A DNA stretch of 34,679 bases from UBA2279 sp041595875 (GCA_041595875.1 JBFHJN010000024.1:1-34679), one strand, 5' to 3'. Shown: positions 21,779 through 30,293, counted from the first letter of the stretch. Notes: a model not told the origin generated them from the sequence alone. Program-made: numbers and translations.

Positions 21779-22936
21779 CTACAGCCCCTGCGACCAGTGC
21801 GCGAGCCGTGCGACTCCCTCGTGCAGACGCTCTAGCGACGCCGCGTAGCTGAATCGCAAGAAGCCCTCGCCTCCGGGCCCGAAGTCGATTCCCGGGGCGA
21901 CGGCCACAGCGGCCTCGTCCAGGATGCGTTCAGAGAGCGCCAGGGAGTCCGCGCCCCACTGCGAGGCGTCCGCGAACACGTAGAAGGCGCCGGTGGGCTC
22001 GGTTGCGATCTTCAACCCGATCTCGCGCAGCGCGGGAACCAGGTAGCGCCGCCGCTCATCGTAGACCGCTCTCATCCTCGCCACGTCGTCTTGAGCGTGA
22101 AGCAAAGCGGCTGTCCCGGCCACCTGGACGAAGTGGTTGGCGCACAGGAAGAAGTTCTGCTGGATCTTCTCGGCAGGGCGGACGAACATCCGCGGCGCGA
22201 TGAGGTAGCCCAGACGCCAACCGGTCATCGCATACGCCTTGGAGAACCCGTTGAGCACGAACGCGCGGTCCGTGTACTCGAGGATGCTATGAGAAGGCCC
22301 GTCGAACTGGAGACCGTGGTATATCTCATCGCTCGCGATGTAGATTCCGGTCTCCTCGGCCAGATCAGCCAACGCCTGAAGGTCCTCCGGCCCGAGGACC
22401 GTGCCCATCGGATTGGCCGGCGAGTTGATCATGATCGCCCGTGTGCGGGGAGTCATGGCAGCGCGCACCTCGTCGATACGGAAGCGGAATCCCTCCTCCG
22501 CACGGACGCGGACCGGGACCGGCACGCCACCAAGGAAGCTGATGTAGTTGGGATACGCGGGGTAGCAAGGATCCGAGATGATCACCTCGTCACCCGGGTC
22601 GAGCAGGCTGCCGAAGAGCAGCAGCATCGCCGGCGAAGTGCCCTGCGTGACCACGATGTCCTCGGGATCCACGGTGACGCCGTAGGAGCGCTTGTAGTCC
22701 GCGGCGACCGCATGACGCAGGTCCGGCAGACCGGCGGACTGCGTATAGCCGGTGTCTCCCGCCTCCATCGCCTTCTCGGCGGCGCGGGTGATCACCTCAG
22801 GTGTTGCAAAGTCCGGGTCACCTATCTCAAGGCGAACGACGTCGGTGCCGTTTGCCGCCAACTGCTTTGCGCGGGCGACGATGTCCATCACCACGAACGG
22901 TCGGATCGCCTGGGCCCTGCGGGAAACCTCATCCAT
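21779..22936 (-). CDS. Class I/II PLP-dependent aminotransferase
   Basis: A 385-residue fold-type I aminotransferase of the aspartate aminotransferase (AspC/MalY-like) group. The PLP lysine is in LNGFSKAYAMTGWRLGYL, and the substrate-carboxylate Arg is in GFLRFSYA. Other landmarks are GDPDFATP, GYTQSAGLPDLR, INSPANPMGT and ASDEIYHGL. The amino acid specificity cannot be read from sequence. AGGAG nine bases before the ATG overlaps the end of the radical SAM gene region, 12 bases upstream, so this is the last gene of a three-gene operon. Confidence 0.94.
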   Translation of the reverse strand: MDEVSRRAQAIRPFVVMDIVARAKQLAANGTDVVRLEIGDPDFATPEVITRAAEKAMEAGDTGYTQSAGLPDLRHAVAADYKRSYGVTVDPEDIVVTQGTSPAMLLLFGSLLDPGDEVIISDPCYPAYPNYISFLGGVPVPVRVRAEEGFRFRIDEVRAAMTPRTRAIMINSPANPMGTVLGPEDLQALADLAEETGIYIASDEIYHGLQFDGPSHSILEYTDRAFVLNGFSKAYAMTGWRLGYLIAPRMFVRPAEKIQQNFFLCANHFVQVAGTAALLHAQDDVARMRAVYDERRRYLVPALREIGLKIATEPTGAFYVFADASQWGADSLALSERILDEAAVAVAPGIDFGPGGEGFLRFSYAASLERLHEGVARLAHWSQGL

Positions 22937-22948
22937 TCGTCGCTTCTC

Positions 22949-24229
22949 CTAGATTCTGGCGCGGTACTGGCGCTGCAGGAACACCGCGCGCACCTCGGCG
23001 CGGCGCAGGTCATTGTAGCTTATGGTCCGGGTAGAGACGATCTCGTGCGGTGGTTCAGGGTCGAAGCACAGCCCCAGCTCCCCCGCCCTCTCATAGAGGT
23101 CCGTACCCGGAAGGACATGCAACGTGGATGTCTGGATGATCCCCGGGTCGAGATCCATACAGAACTCGATGCCCGAGAAGAAATCCTCCACGGTATCTCC
23201 CGGAAGCCCCACGATCAGGTCGCACTCGACCACGATACCCGCGCGCTTCAGCGCCGCGACGCCGCTGATGAAACGCTCCCTGTCAAAACCGCGTTTGCAC
23301 TCGGCGAGCGCGGTAGCGCCGATGGACTGCGGTCCTGTCTCCACGGATGCGACGCCCGCTGCCACCAGCAGCTCCGCCTGCTCGTCATCGATGCGCTCGA
23401 TGTCCACCTCGACGGTATGCAGCCGCATCCCCCGCTCCGCGTGCGGCGCCAATCGTTCCGACAGCCAGCGAAGACGTTGCGGTGTCAGGTTGAACACAGG
23501 GTCGATAAAGGAGAACGAGTGCACGCCGCTCGTGCTCGCCAGCAAGTCGATCTCCTGGGCGACCCGCGTCTCCGAGAAGCGACGGATCCTCGCATACCCC
23601 TTGCCCTCGAAGCAGTAGCCGCAGTTATGCGGACACCCTCGGTACGTCTCGATGTACGCACCGCCATCCACAGGCGACATGACCCCGGTCAGATATGGCG
23701 ACGGGATGCTGTCGAGGTCGGCGATAAGCGCCCTGTCCGGCGCCGAGACGATGGAGCCGTCAGCCATCCTTGCCGAGACACCCTCGACGTGCTCCACTCT
23801 ACGGCCCCTGGTGATGGCATAGAGCAGCTCCGAGAAGGTCTGCTCGCCCTCGCCACGGACGATCATGTCCACCTCACCGTGGGCGCGCAAGACGTCCTCG
23901 GCGATAGGGCCGACCTCGGGGCCGCCCATGACGACGAGCGTCTGCGGGCGCGCCTGCTTCACGATCCGGCAGAACTCATGGGCCGAGCGGGCGTTCCAGC
24001 ATGTCATCGAGATGGCGACCAGGTCCGGATCCAAAGCCAGGACGCGATATGCGACCCACCACGGATCGACCTCAACGGTGAGGTCGAGCGTCTGGAAAGC
24101 GACCCTACCGGCCAGGCGCGAGTCCGCCTGCGCATAAGCACGAAGGTAACCCAGAGCCAGCGACTGGTATCCGGGCGAGTTCAGTCCGACAAGGACGGTG
24201 CGCATCGGGTTGGATGAGTCGAAGGTCAT
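22949..24229 (-). CDS. B12-binding-domain radical SAM protein
   Basis: A 426-residue protein with an N-terminal B12-binding-like Rossmann domain (about 9-140; no DxHxxG, so base-off His coordination is unlikely) and a radical SAM domain with CPHNCGYC (Cys199/203/206), followed by VETGPQSIG and VECDLIVGLPGDT. Members of this class perform methylations, rearrangements or ring-forming reactions with 5'-deoxyadenosyl radicals. The ATG at 24229 overlaps the stop of the preceding gene (ATGA), whose product looks like a reduced radical SAM fold. The pair may work as a complex. Substrate unknown. Confidence 0.92.
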   Translation of the reverse strand: MTFDSSNPMRTVLVGLNSPGYQSLALGYLRAYAQADSRLAGRVAFQTLDLTVEVDPWWVAYRVLALDPDLVAISMTCWNARSAHEFCRIVKQARPQTLVVMGGPEVGPIAEDVLRAHGEVDMIVRGEGEQTFSELLYAITRGRRVEHVEGVSARMADGSIVSAPDRALIADLDSIPSPYLTGVMSPVDGGAYIETYRGCPHNCGYCFEGKGYARIRRFSETRVAQEIDLLASTSGVHSFSFIDPVFNLTPQRLRWLSERLAPHAERGMRLHTVEVDIERIDDEQAELLVAAGVASVETGPQSIGATALAECKRGFDRERFISGVAALKRAGIVVECDLIVGLPGDTVEDFFSGIEFCMDLDPGIIQTSTLHVLPGTDLYERAGELGLCFDPEPPHEIVSTRTISYNDLRRAEVRAVFLQRQYRARI

Positions 24230-24891
24230 AGCGCTGCGCCTTCTTCCAGACGATGGAGCAGGTGAGATGCGGGCAGCAGCCCCTCAGCCCCGCTCACGTC
24301 CACCCAAACGCCATTCACGGTGCCTGTGTCACACGCCGCCACGATATGGGCGCTGACAGCCGCTGAGGGCGCGACATCGGTTGCATCCAGGGTGATACCC
24401 GCCACACCCGCCCCGGCAAGCGCAGCGACGCTCTGTGAGAGTGTTGCGACATTGTGCACGCACACCGGTATCACGGCAGTGGCGACGACATGCGCTTCCA
24501 CCCCGGCAGCAGCCTCGATCCATGCGGTGACCCCCGAGGCCGCCCTGTCCAGATCGACGACAGTCACGCGAACGTGACGGACTCCCGCATGCAACGCGCC
24601 CCCGGCGTTACCCCCGACAGCGAGGGCTCCTCCGTCGGTCTCCACTGCAAGGCGCGCGACGCCCTCCCGCACAGCGGCGTTGACGAGAGCCGGAAGCTCC
24701 CGGTGCCCGAAGACGTCCGTACCGCCGAGTATCAGATTGAAACCGGTGGGATCCTGATGGGCGGCCGCTTCGCGGATCCTCTCGATCACCTCGGCGGCCG
24801 GGATATGACTGACAGGCTCTGCGGAACCACCACAGCGAACGCACGGGATCGGACCACCCGAACCGACGCGGACCGTCTGGAACTTCAGCAC
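24226..24891 (-). CDS. Radical-SAM-like protein lacking the three-cysteine motif
   Basis: A 221-residue protein with an early CVRCGG (Cys17/Cys20) and then a TIM-barrel-like pattern: FNLILGGTDVFGHRELPALVN followed by VARLAVETDG, which mirrors the GGEP-type strand and TNG strand of radical SAM enzymes. The CxxxCxxC motif needed for the iron-sulfur cluster is missing, so it is probably not an active radical SAM enzyme by itself. I chose GTG at 24891 because GGAGG lies eight bases upstream and a TATACT -10 box is at 24928-24923; the ATG at 24906 has no ribosome site. Its stop overlaps the start of the radical SAM/B12 gene, suggesting a partner or scaffold subunit. Confidence 0.7.
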   Translation of the reverse strand: MLKFQTVRVGSGGPIPCVRCGGSAEPVSHIPAAEVIERIREAAAHQDPTGFNLILGGTDVFGHRELPALVNAAVREGVARLAVETDGGALAVGGNAGGALHAGVRHVRVTVVDLDRAASGVTAWIEAAAGVEAHVVATAVIPVCVHNVATLSQSVAALAGAGVAGITLDATDVAPSAAVSAHIVAACDTGTVNGVWVDVSGAEGLLPASHLLHRLEEGAAL

Positions 24892-24919
24892 GACTCTCCC
24901 CTCCATCGCATGCGTGCGA

Positions 24920-24937
24920 ACAAGTATACCTGCTTGT
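24920..24937. promoter_or_regulatory. Palindrome over the -10 box of the radical-SAM operon
   Basis: ACAAG (24920-24924) and CTTGT (24933-24937) are inverted arms around eight bases. The minus-strand -10 element TATACT (24928-24923) lies inside, so this could be a repressor site. The divergent phosphatase promoter is 40 bases away. Confidence 0.4.
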
Positions 24938-24975
24938 GAACAAAGCCCGTTGACGTGGACGGCATCGTCTACTGG

Positions 24976-24987
24976 TAGAATCCGCAC
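24976..24987 (+). promoter_or_regulatory. Promoter giving a probable leaderless mRNA
   Basis: TAGAAT (24976-24981) ends six bases before the ATG of the MASE3 phosphatase gene, so transcription should start at or next to the start codon. There is no Shine-Dalgarno sequence. A TTGACG at 24950-24955 is the only -35 candidate, but the 20-base spacer is long. Confidence 0.55.
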
Positions 24988-27021
24988 ATGAGCACATTTG
25001 ATCATCCGCGCATAAAGCCCAGGACGATCGCCGTCATCGCGGCAACCCTGCTGTTGCTCGTAGGAGCCCGCATCTACAACTACGCCCTGTTCCACACCAT
25101 CGCCGAGATGTTCGCCGTCACCGTTGCGGTCAGCGCGTTCATGGTCATGTGGAACACGCGTCGATACATCGAGGACAACTACCTGCTCATCATCGGCATC
25201 TCATTCGCGTTCATAGCGTGCCTCGACGTCATGCACCTTCTCACTTTCAAGGGCATGGGCCTGTTCCCCGGATTGTCCGCCGACCCTCCGACTCAGTTCT
25301 GGATCGCCGGCCGGGCCCTTCAGGCAGGGGTGTTCCTGATCGCCCCAAGCTTCGTCCATCGTCGCCCCCGGGTCCGCACCTGGTTCATCTGGCTCTCGGT
25401 GGTGACTGCGGCTCTCGCGGCGTCCATCGTCGTCGGCATCTTCCCGTCATGCCTTGGCCCTGATGGACTCACACCGTTCAAGATACTCGCCGAAGTCGTG
25501 ATCATCATCGTGCTGATCGGTGCATACACCCGGCTGCGTCTGCACAGTGAGCGATTCGATCCTGAGACTCTACGGTTGGTCTCCGCTGCTATCATCATCA
25601 CCGCCATCTCGGAAGTGACGTTCACGCTCTATCGGGACCCCTTTGCCCTGATGAACTTCATCGGGCACTTCCTGAGAATACTCGCGTTCTTCCTCCTGTA
25701 CCGTGCCACGGTCGTCAAAGCGCTCACAGAGCCGTACGCGGTCTTGTTCCGTCAACTCGCTCAATCGGCGGACGCCCTCACACAGTCCGAGCGGCAGCTC
25801 CGCAGAGCCAAGGGCTTCTCGGATGCTATGACCGTCATCGACAGTCAGATAAACTCCACCCTCGACCTCGATGAGGTCATGCGACGCGTGATCGTTGAAA
25901 GCGCCAGGACCATGGGAGCGGATTCTGCCTCGATCTCGCTGCGCGAAGGGAGCAGCTGGGTCATCGCGCACACATACCGTCTTCCCGAGAGCCTCACAGG
26001 CGCACGTTTTGGTGACGACCTCGGGAGACACCTCGTGGCCGCCGCATCCGCCAAGACACCGCTGCTGATAGACGACGCCTTGCATAGCGCGGTCGTGAAT
26101 CCCGAGTTCGCTGCGGCGTACGGGATACGCAGCTTGCTGAGCGTCCCGCTCAGTCACACTACCGACGTCATCGGGATAATGACCTTCCATAAGCATCGCG
26201 ACGACGACCACTTCGCCCCCGAAGCCATAGAGTTCGCCGGACGACTGGCCCACTCGTTGGCTCTGGCCATCAGGAACGTGCGGCTGTATTCGGCGCAGCG
26301 CGCATTGGCCGACACGCTCCAACGACCGATGCTCGCACTGCCTAAGACGCTTCGAGGAGCGCGGCTCGCGCATGCGTATCGATCCGCCGACGAGATCGCT
26401 CTCATCGGCGGCGACTTCTACGACGCGTTGCAGCTGGAGAGCGGTCACGTGGTCTTCTTCGTTGGCGATGTCTCAGGGAAAGGCATCGAGGCGGCCACCG
26501 CAAGCTCCATGGTCCGCACGACGCTTCGCGCGTTCGCCTATCACGAGGAAGGACCCGCTGCCGTGCTGTCAGAGGCGAACCGCGCCCTGCACAACATGTT
26601 CACTGACGAGAAGTACGCGACCGTCACTGTGGGCATGCTCGACCCCGCCACGGGCGAGCTCAAGCTCTCCAGCGCGGGTCATCCCGACCCCTACCTGTGC
26701 AGTCCGCGCGGGTGTATCCGGCACGTCGCGGAGCGCGATGTCCCGCTCGGCCTGTTCGCCGATACCCGGTTCTCGCAATCACGCATCCTCCTGGAGGCGG
26801 ATCAGACGATCCTGCTCTACAGCGACGGCCTTCTGGACACGAGGCGCGGCAAGGAGTTCTTCGGCGAGTCCCGGGTCAGTGCCCTTCTTGAGGACCTGGC
26901 GACGGAAGACCCCGAAGCGATCGTCAATGGGCTCATCGAGGCGACCGAGCGCTTCGCCGGTTCGCAGTTCACTGACGACATCGCGCTGATGGCACTCCGG
27001 TACGTGCCGGAGACGCCATAG
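24988..27021 (+). CDS. MASE3-GAF-PP2C (SpoIIE) membrane phosphatase
   Basis: A 677-residue signalling phosphatase. Residues about 14-250 are a MASE3 membrane sensor of seven to eight helices (FAFIACLDVMHLLTFKGMG is characteristic), then a coiled linker, a GAF domain (about 275-430) and a SpoIIE/PP2C domain (about 450-670) with IGGDFYD, GDVSGKG, LYSDGLLD and DDIALMAL. It should dephosphorylate a STAS-domain protein in a partner-switching pathway; the only STAS protein in the window is encoded at 1467-2255. MASE3 is otherwise found on cyclic-di-GMP enzymes and kinases. The ATG at 24988 has no ribosome site but a -10 box six bases upstream. It is one of few plus-strand genes here. Confidence 0.93.
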   Translation: MSTFDHPRIKPRTIAVIAATLLLLVGARIYNYALFHTIAEMFAVTVAVSAFMVMWNTRRYIEDNYLLIIGISFAFIACLDVMHLLTFKGMGLFPGLSADPPTQFWIAGRALQAGVFLIAPSFVHRRPRVRTWFIWLSVVTAALAASIVVGIFPSCLGPDGLTPFKILAEVVIIIVLIGAYTRLRLHSERFDPETLRLVSAAIIITAISEVTFTLYRDPFALMNFIGHFLRILAFFLLYRATVVKALTEPYAVLFRQLAQSADALTQSERQLRRAKGFSDAMTVIDSQINSTLDLDEVMRRVIVESARTMGADSASISLREGSSWVIAHTYRLPESLTGARFGDDLGRHLVAAASAKTPLLIDDALHSAVVNPEFAAAYGIRSLLSVPLSHTTDVIGIMTFHKHRDDDHFAPEAIEFAGRLAHSLALAIRNVRLYSAQRALADTLQRPMLALPKTLRGARLAHAYRSADEIALIGGDFYDALQLESGHVVFFVGDVSGKGIEAATASSMVRTTLRAFAYHEEGPAAVLSEANRALHNMFTDEKYATVTVGMLDPATGELKLSSAGHPDPYLCSPRGCIRHVAERDVPLGLFADTRFSQSRILLEADQTILLYSDGLLDTRRGKEFFGESRVSALLEDLATEDPEAIVNGLIEATERFAGSQFTDDIALMALRYVPETP

Positions 27022-27032
27022 GGATATGAAAA

Positions 27033-27056
27033 GGCGACCCGCTTTCGCGAGCCGCC
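27033..27056 (-). terminator. Rho-independent terminator of tRNA-Leu
   Basis: On the minus strand a 10-pair stem (GGCGGCTCGC with GCGGGTCGCC, two G-U pairs) closed by a GAAA tetraloop is followed by TTTT. The G-U pairs only form in minus-strand RNA, so it serves the tRNA gene (27155-27070), not the phosphatase gene ending at 27021. Confidence 0.75.
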
Positions 27057-27069
27057 CTCATCAAGTCCT

Positions 27070-27155
27070 TGGTGTCGAAGGAGGGATTTGAACCCTCACG
27101 AGGTTGCCCTCACTAGGCCCTCAACCTAGCGCGTCTGCCGTTCCGCCACTTCGAC
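27070..27155 (-). tRNA. tRNA-Leu (anticodon GAG)
   Basis: The minus strand folds as a class II tRNA of 86 bases including an encoded CCA. Acceptor stem GTCGAAG pairs with CTTCGAC; the anticodon stem CTAGG/CCTAG holds the loop TTGAGGG with anticodon GAG (reads CUC and CUU). A long variable arm (TGAGGGCAACCTCG) and a T-loop GTTCAAATC are present, as expected for leucine. Confidence 0.97.
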
Positions 27156-27162
27156 GATAGCT

Positions 27163-27193
27163 GCTGTCTGAGACAGCGAACGTGAGTATAGCA
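27163..27193 (-). promoter_or_regulatory. tRNA-Leu promoter and leader hairpin
   Basis: An extended -10 (TGC-TATACT, 27193-27185) lies about 30 bases upstream of the tRNA; the -35 is poor. The first transcribed bases form a hairpin (GCTGTC 27163-27168 with GACAGC 27172-27177) in the 5' leader, which could protect or guide processing of the precursor. Confidence 0.6.
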
Positions 27194-27250
27194 ATACGTC
27201 ACGCGGCTGCCTAGCCCGATTAGCGCGGCTTTGCAAATTCGTAGCGACTG

Positions 27251-28249
27251 CTATCCGAGCGCAATGGGCATCGGCTTGGCGAAGTGGCATGCGGCACGCT
27301 GGCCGGGGGCGACATCGCGTAGCTCGGGCTCTTGCTCGGAACATATCGGGAACTGCGCGATGGGGCATCGCGTATGGAATCTGCACCCGGTTGGAGGATC
27401 TATCGGGCTTGGCACATCGCCCTGCAAGATGATCCTCGAACGTGACTTCTGCTTCTCGGGATCCGGAACCGGCACCGCGGACAGAAGGGACTGGGTGTAG
27501 GGATGATGCGGGGCATCGTAGAGGTTCTTCCAGTCCCCTAGTTCGACGATCTTGCCGAGGTACATGACGGCGACACGATCCGAGATGTGCCTGACCACTG
27601 AGAGGTCATGCGCGATGAACACGTACGTGAGCCCGAACTCATCCTGAAGATCCGAGAGCAAGTTCACGATCTGCGCCTGGATGGAGACGTCAAGCGCAGA
27701 CACGGGTTCGTCGCAGATGATCAACTTCGGCCGCAAAGCCAAAGAACGAGCGATACCTATCCTCTGGCGCTGCCCGCCGGAGAACTCGTGCGGGTAACGA
27801 TTGAGGTGCTCGGGATTCAAACCAACGGTCTTGAGCAGGTCTTGCACCTGGGAGCGACGTTCGGTCTTGGTGCCTATACCGTGCACGACCAGCGGCTCTG
27901 ACACGATCTCACCGATGGTCATACGGGGATTGAGCGACGCGTAGGGATCTTGGAAGATGAACTGCACGTCCCGTCGAAACGCCTTGAGGTCTCGACCGTG
28001 CAGCTTGGCGACATCCCGGTCCTCGAACTCGACCGTGCCGCCCGTGGGCACCAGGAGCTTGATCAGACAACGACCGGTCGTGGACTTGCCGCATCCGGAC
28101 TCCCCGACCAATCCGAGAGTCTCACCCTGGTTCACGGTGAAGCTGACATCATCGACGGCCTTCACCTTCCGGCTCAGCCGGGACGTGAGCAGGCCCTGCT
28201 CCACCGGGAAGTACTTCTTGAGGTTGTTGACACGCAGAAGCTCACTCAT
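27251..28249 (-). CDS. oppF: Oligopeptide ABC transporter ATPase OppF-type
   Basis: A 332-residue ATP-binding subunit of a peptide (Opp/Dpp) importer, with Walker A GESGCGKST, Q-loop QDPYASLNPR, signature SGGQRQRIGIARSLALRP, Walker B LIICDEPVSALDVS and H-loop AHDLSV. The C-terminal oligopeptide extension has CRFHTRCPIA...C, the four-cysteine pattern that binds an Fe-S cluster in Opp/Dpp ATPases. The ATG at 28249 follows the oppD stop by one base with GGGAGG upstream. Last gene of oppABCDF. Confidence 0.96.
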   Translation of the reverse strand: MSELLRVNNLKKYFPVEQGLLTSRLSRKVKAVDDVSFTVNQGETLGLVGESGCGKSTTGRCLIKLLVPTGGTVEFEDRDVAKLHGRDLKAFRRDVQFIFQDPYASLNPRMTIGEIVSEPLVVHGIGTKTERRSQVQDLLKTVGLNPEHLNRYPHEFSGGQRQRIGIARSLALRPKLIICDEPVSALDVSIQAQIVNLLSDLQDEFGLTYVFIAHDLSVVRHISDRVAVMYLGKIVELGDWKNLYDAPHHPYTQSLLSAVPVPDPEKQKSRSRIILQGDVPSPIDPPTGCRFHTRCPIAQFPICSEQEPELRDVAPGQRAACHFAKPMPIALG

Positions 28250-28250
28250 G

Positions 28251-29270
28251 TCAGACCACCTCCCTGGAGGGCGAGGCGGTCTCCCGCCGGAAGCCGGGGT
28301 CCCCGGAGAACAAGCACGCGGAACTGTGACCGTCTTCAATGCTCGTGAGTTGCGGCACCTGGGTACGGCACACATCTTTCGCGTACGGGCAGCGAGGATG
28401 GAACGCGCATCCGGAAGGCACATTGATGAGGCTCGGTGGCTGACCCGTGATGGGGAGCAAGATGCCCTTCTCGGACACATCGTGTCGCGGCAGGCTCTCC
28501 AGCAGTCCCCACGTGTAAGGATGCAACGGACGATAGAAGACGTCCTCCGCAGTGCCGTACTCGATCTGTTTGCCCGCGTACATGACCATCACTTCGTTGG
28601 CCATGTCCGCCACCACACCGAGGTCGTGGGTGATCATGATGATGGCGGTGCCCGTCCGCTCCTGGAGCTCGATCATGAGCTCAAGGATCTGCGCCTGGAT
28701 CGTGACGTCCAGTGCCGTGGTGGGCTCGTCAGCGATGAGGATATCCGGGTCGCACGCAAGCGCCATCGCGATCATCGCACGCTGACGCATGCCGCCGGAG
28801 AACTGATGCGGGTAGTCCTTCGCACGTTCGCCGGCATGCGGGATGCCGACCATATCCAGCAGCTCCACCGCCCGCTCATCGGCTTCCTTCTTCTTGAGTC
28901 CCTTGTGGAGGATCAAAGACTCCCCGATCTGGCGTCCGACCCGGTAGACCGGGTTCAGCGACGTCATCGGGTCCTGGAAGATCATCGCGATCCGGTTGCC
29001 CCGGATCGAGCGCACCCCTGCATCGTCCATCCCAAGGACGCTTTCGCCCTTGAACAGGATGTCGCTGTCCGTGCCGATGACCCCGGTGGTCTTGGGAATG
29101 AGTCGCATTATCGACAGCGCCGTCACGGACTTGCCCGAACCGGACTCCCCTACCACTGCCAGGGTCTTTCCGGGCTCGAGGTTGAAATTGACGCCGTCAA
29201 CAGCCTTCACGACGCCGTCGCGCGTATGGAAGTGTGTCTTGAGGTTGCGAACTTCGAGAAGCGTCGACAT
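28251..29270 (-). CDS. oppD: Oligopeptide ABC transporter ATPase OppD-type
   Basis: A 339-residue ATPase forming a heterodimer with the OppF-type subunit. Motifs: Walker A GESGSGKSV, Q-loop QDPMTSLNPV, signature SGGMRQRAMIAMALACDP, Walker B ILIADEPTTALDVT, H-loop THDLGV, then the cysteine-rich C-terminal oligopeptide domain (GCAFHPRCPYAKDVC). It lies three bases after oppC and one base before oppF. Confidence 0.96.
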   Translation of the reverse strand: MSTLLEVRNLKTHFHTRDGVVKAVDGVNFNLEPGKTLAVVGESGSGKSVTALSIMRLIPKTTGVIGTDSDILFKGESVLGMDDAGVRSIRGNRIAMIFQDPMTSLNPVYRVGRQIGESLILHKGLKKKEADERAVELLDMVGIPHAGERAKDYPHQFSGGMRQRAMIAMALACDPDILIADEPTTALDVTIQAQILELMIELQERTGTAIIMITHDLGVVADMANEVMVMYAGKQIEYGTAEDVFYRPLHPYTWGLLESLPRHDVSEKGILLPITGQPPSLINVPSGCAFHPRCPYAKDVCRTQVPQLTSIEDGHSSACLFSGDPGFRRETASPSREVV

Positions 29271-29273
29271 CGG

Positions 29274-30293
29274 TTAGTCCTTCATCTTCACGTCGAGTGC
29301 GTCCCTCAGGCCATCACCCATAAGGACGAACGCGAGAACGGTCGTGAGAATCGCGAAGCCCGGCCATAGCATCAGCCATGGAGCGCGGACCATGAGAGGG
29401 CGGGCGTCTGACAGCATCAGACCCCACGAGGGGGTCGGCGGCTGAACGCCCATGCCAAGGAAGCTCAGGGCTGCCTCGGTGATGATCGCTCCACCGATGC
29501 TCATCGTGCCGTAGACGATGATAGGCGCGACCGCATTCGGCATGATGTGGCGGAAGATCATACGCAGATGTCCGGCACCCATCGCCTTCGCGGCGTCGAT
29601 GTACTCGTTTTCTTTGACCGAAAGAATCGAGCTTCGGAACACGCGCGCTATCGACGGCCAGCCAAGGATACCGATGGCGATGAACACATTACGGTAACTC
29701 GGCCCCAATACCGCGATCAGGGCGATGGCGAACAGCACATAGGGGAAGGCTAAGAACACATCAGCCCCTCGCATGATCAGGGTGTCCAAGAAGCCGCCGA
29801 AGTACCCGGACAGCGCACCCATGATGAGTCCGATAGCGACCGAGATCGCCACCGCGATCACGCCGACTGTCAGCGAGATACGAGCGCCATAGACGACGCG
29901 AGCGAAGACATCACGACCGAGCTTGTCCGTGCCCATGATGTGATCCGCCGAAGGAGGCTGCAGGTTGGCGCCCAGTGTCGTGTCCATCGCAAGCGGATCG
30001 CCGAAGTAGGGCTTGACCCATAGATCGGCCGTTAGAGTCACCAGTATGACGAAGATGACCCAGACCAGGCCCGCGATAGCGAGCTTGTTCTTGCGAAGCC
30101 GATACCAGGCATCGCCCCACAAGGTCCGCCCGCCGTCTGCGATGATGTCGTCCGTTGGAGGAATCGGTAGCGACCGGCTTTGATCTTTGATCGAATGCCC
30201 GGCGGCGTCGCGAAGCTCTCCATTGTCGACCGGGCTCTCGTCATGCGTGTGCGGATTGTGCGCATCGTGGCGCAAGTCGTCGCGGTCGCTCAT
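29274..30293 (-). CDS. oppC: Peptide ABC transporter permease OppC-type
   Basis: A 339-residue inner-membrane permease. A hydrophilic tail of about 55 residues rich in His and Asp precedes the first helix; then come an extracytoplasmic loop (DPLAMDTTLGANLQPPSADHIMGTDKLGRDV, here only named by its ends), the binding-protein-dependent transport domain and the EAA loop (EYIDAAKAMGAGHLRMIFRH) that docks on the ATPase. The ATG overlaps the oppB stop (ATGA). The long N-terminal tail is longer than in many relatives. Confidence 0.95.
   Translation of the reverse strand: MSDRDDLRHDAHNPHTHDESPVDNGELRDAAGHSIKDQSRSLPIPPTDDIIADGGRTLWGDAWYRLRKNKLAIAGLVWVIFVILVTLTADLWVKPYFGDPLAMDTTLGANLQPPSADHIMGTDKLGRDVFARVVYGARISLTVGVIAVAISVAIGLIMGALSGYFGGFLDTLIMRGADVFLAFPYVLFAIALIAVLGPSYRNVFIAIGILGWPSIARVFRSSILSVKENEYIDAAKAMGAGHLRMIFRHIMPNAVAPIIVYGTMSIGGAIITEAALSFLGMGVQPPTPSWGLMLSDARPLMVRAPWLMLWPGFAILTTVLAFVLMGDGLRDALDVKMKD

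Noticed and set aside
22091..24217. Plus-strand open frame of about 708 codons across the aminotransferase and radical SAM genes
   Set aside because: Both real genes have complete catalytic motifs on the minus strand. The frame is rich in Arg, His and Asp, as expected from the complement of GC-rich codons, and shows no domain.
24914..24945. LexA-like box suggested by GAAC half-sites
   Set aside because: Only isolated GAAC half-sites occur; the required GAAC-N4-GTTC spacing is absent.
24892..25095. N-terminal extension of the radical-SAM-like protein beyond the GTG at 24891
   Set aside because: It would overlap the divergent phosphatase gene and its promoter, and the -10 box at 24928-24923 lies inside it.
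27957..29369. Plus-strand open frame of about 470 codons opposite oppF and oppD
   Set aside because: Antisense to two ATPase genes with all ABC motifs; it also crosses the gene junctions without any start signal.
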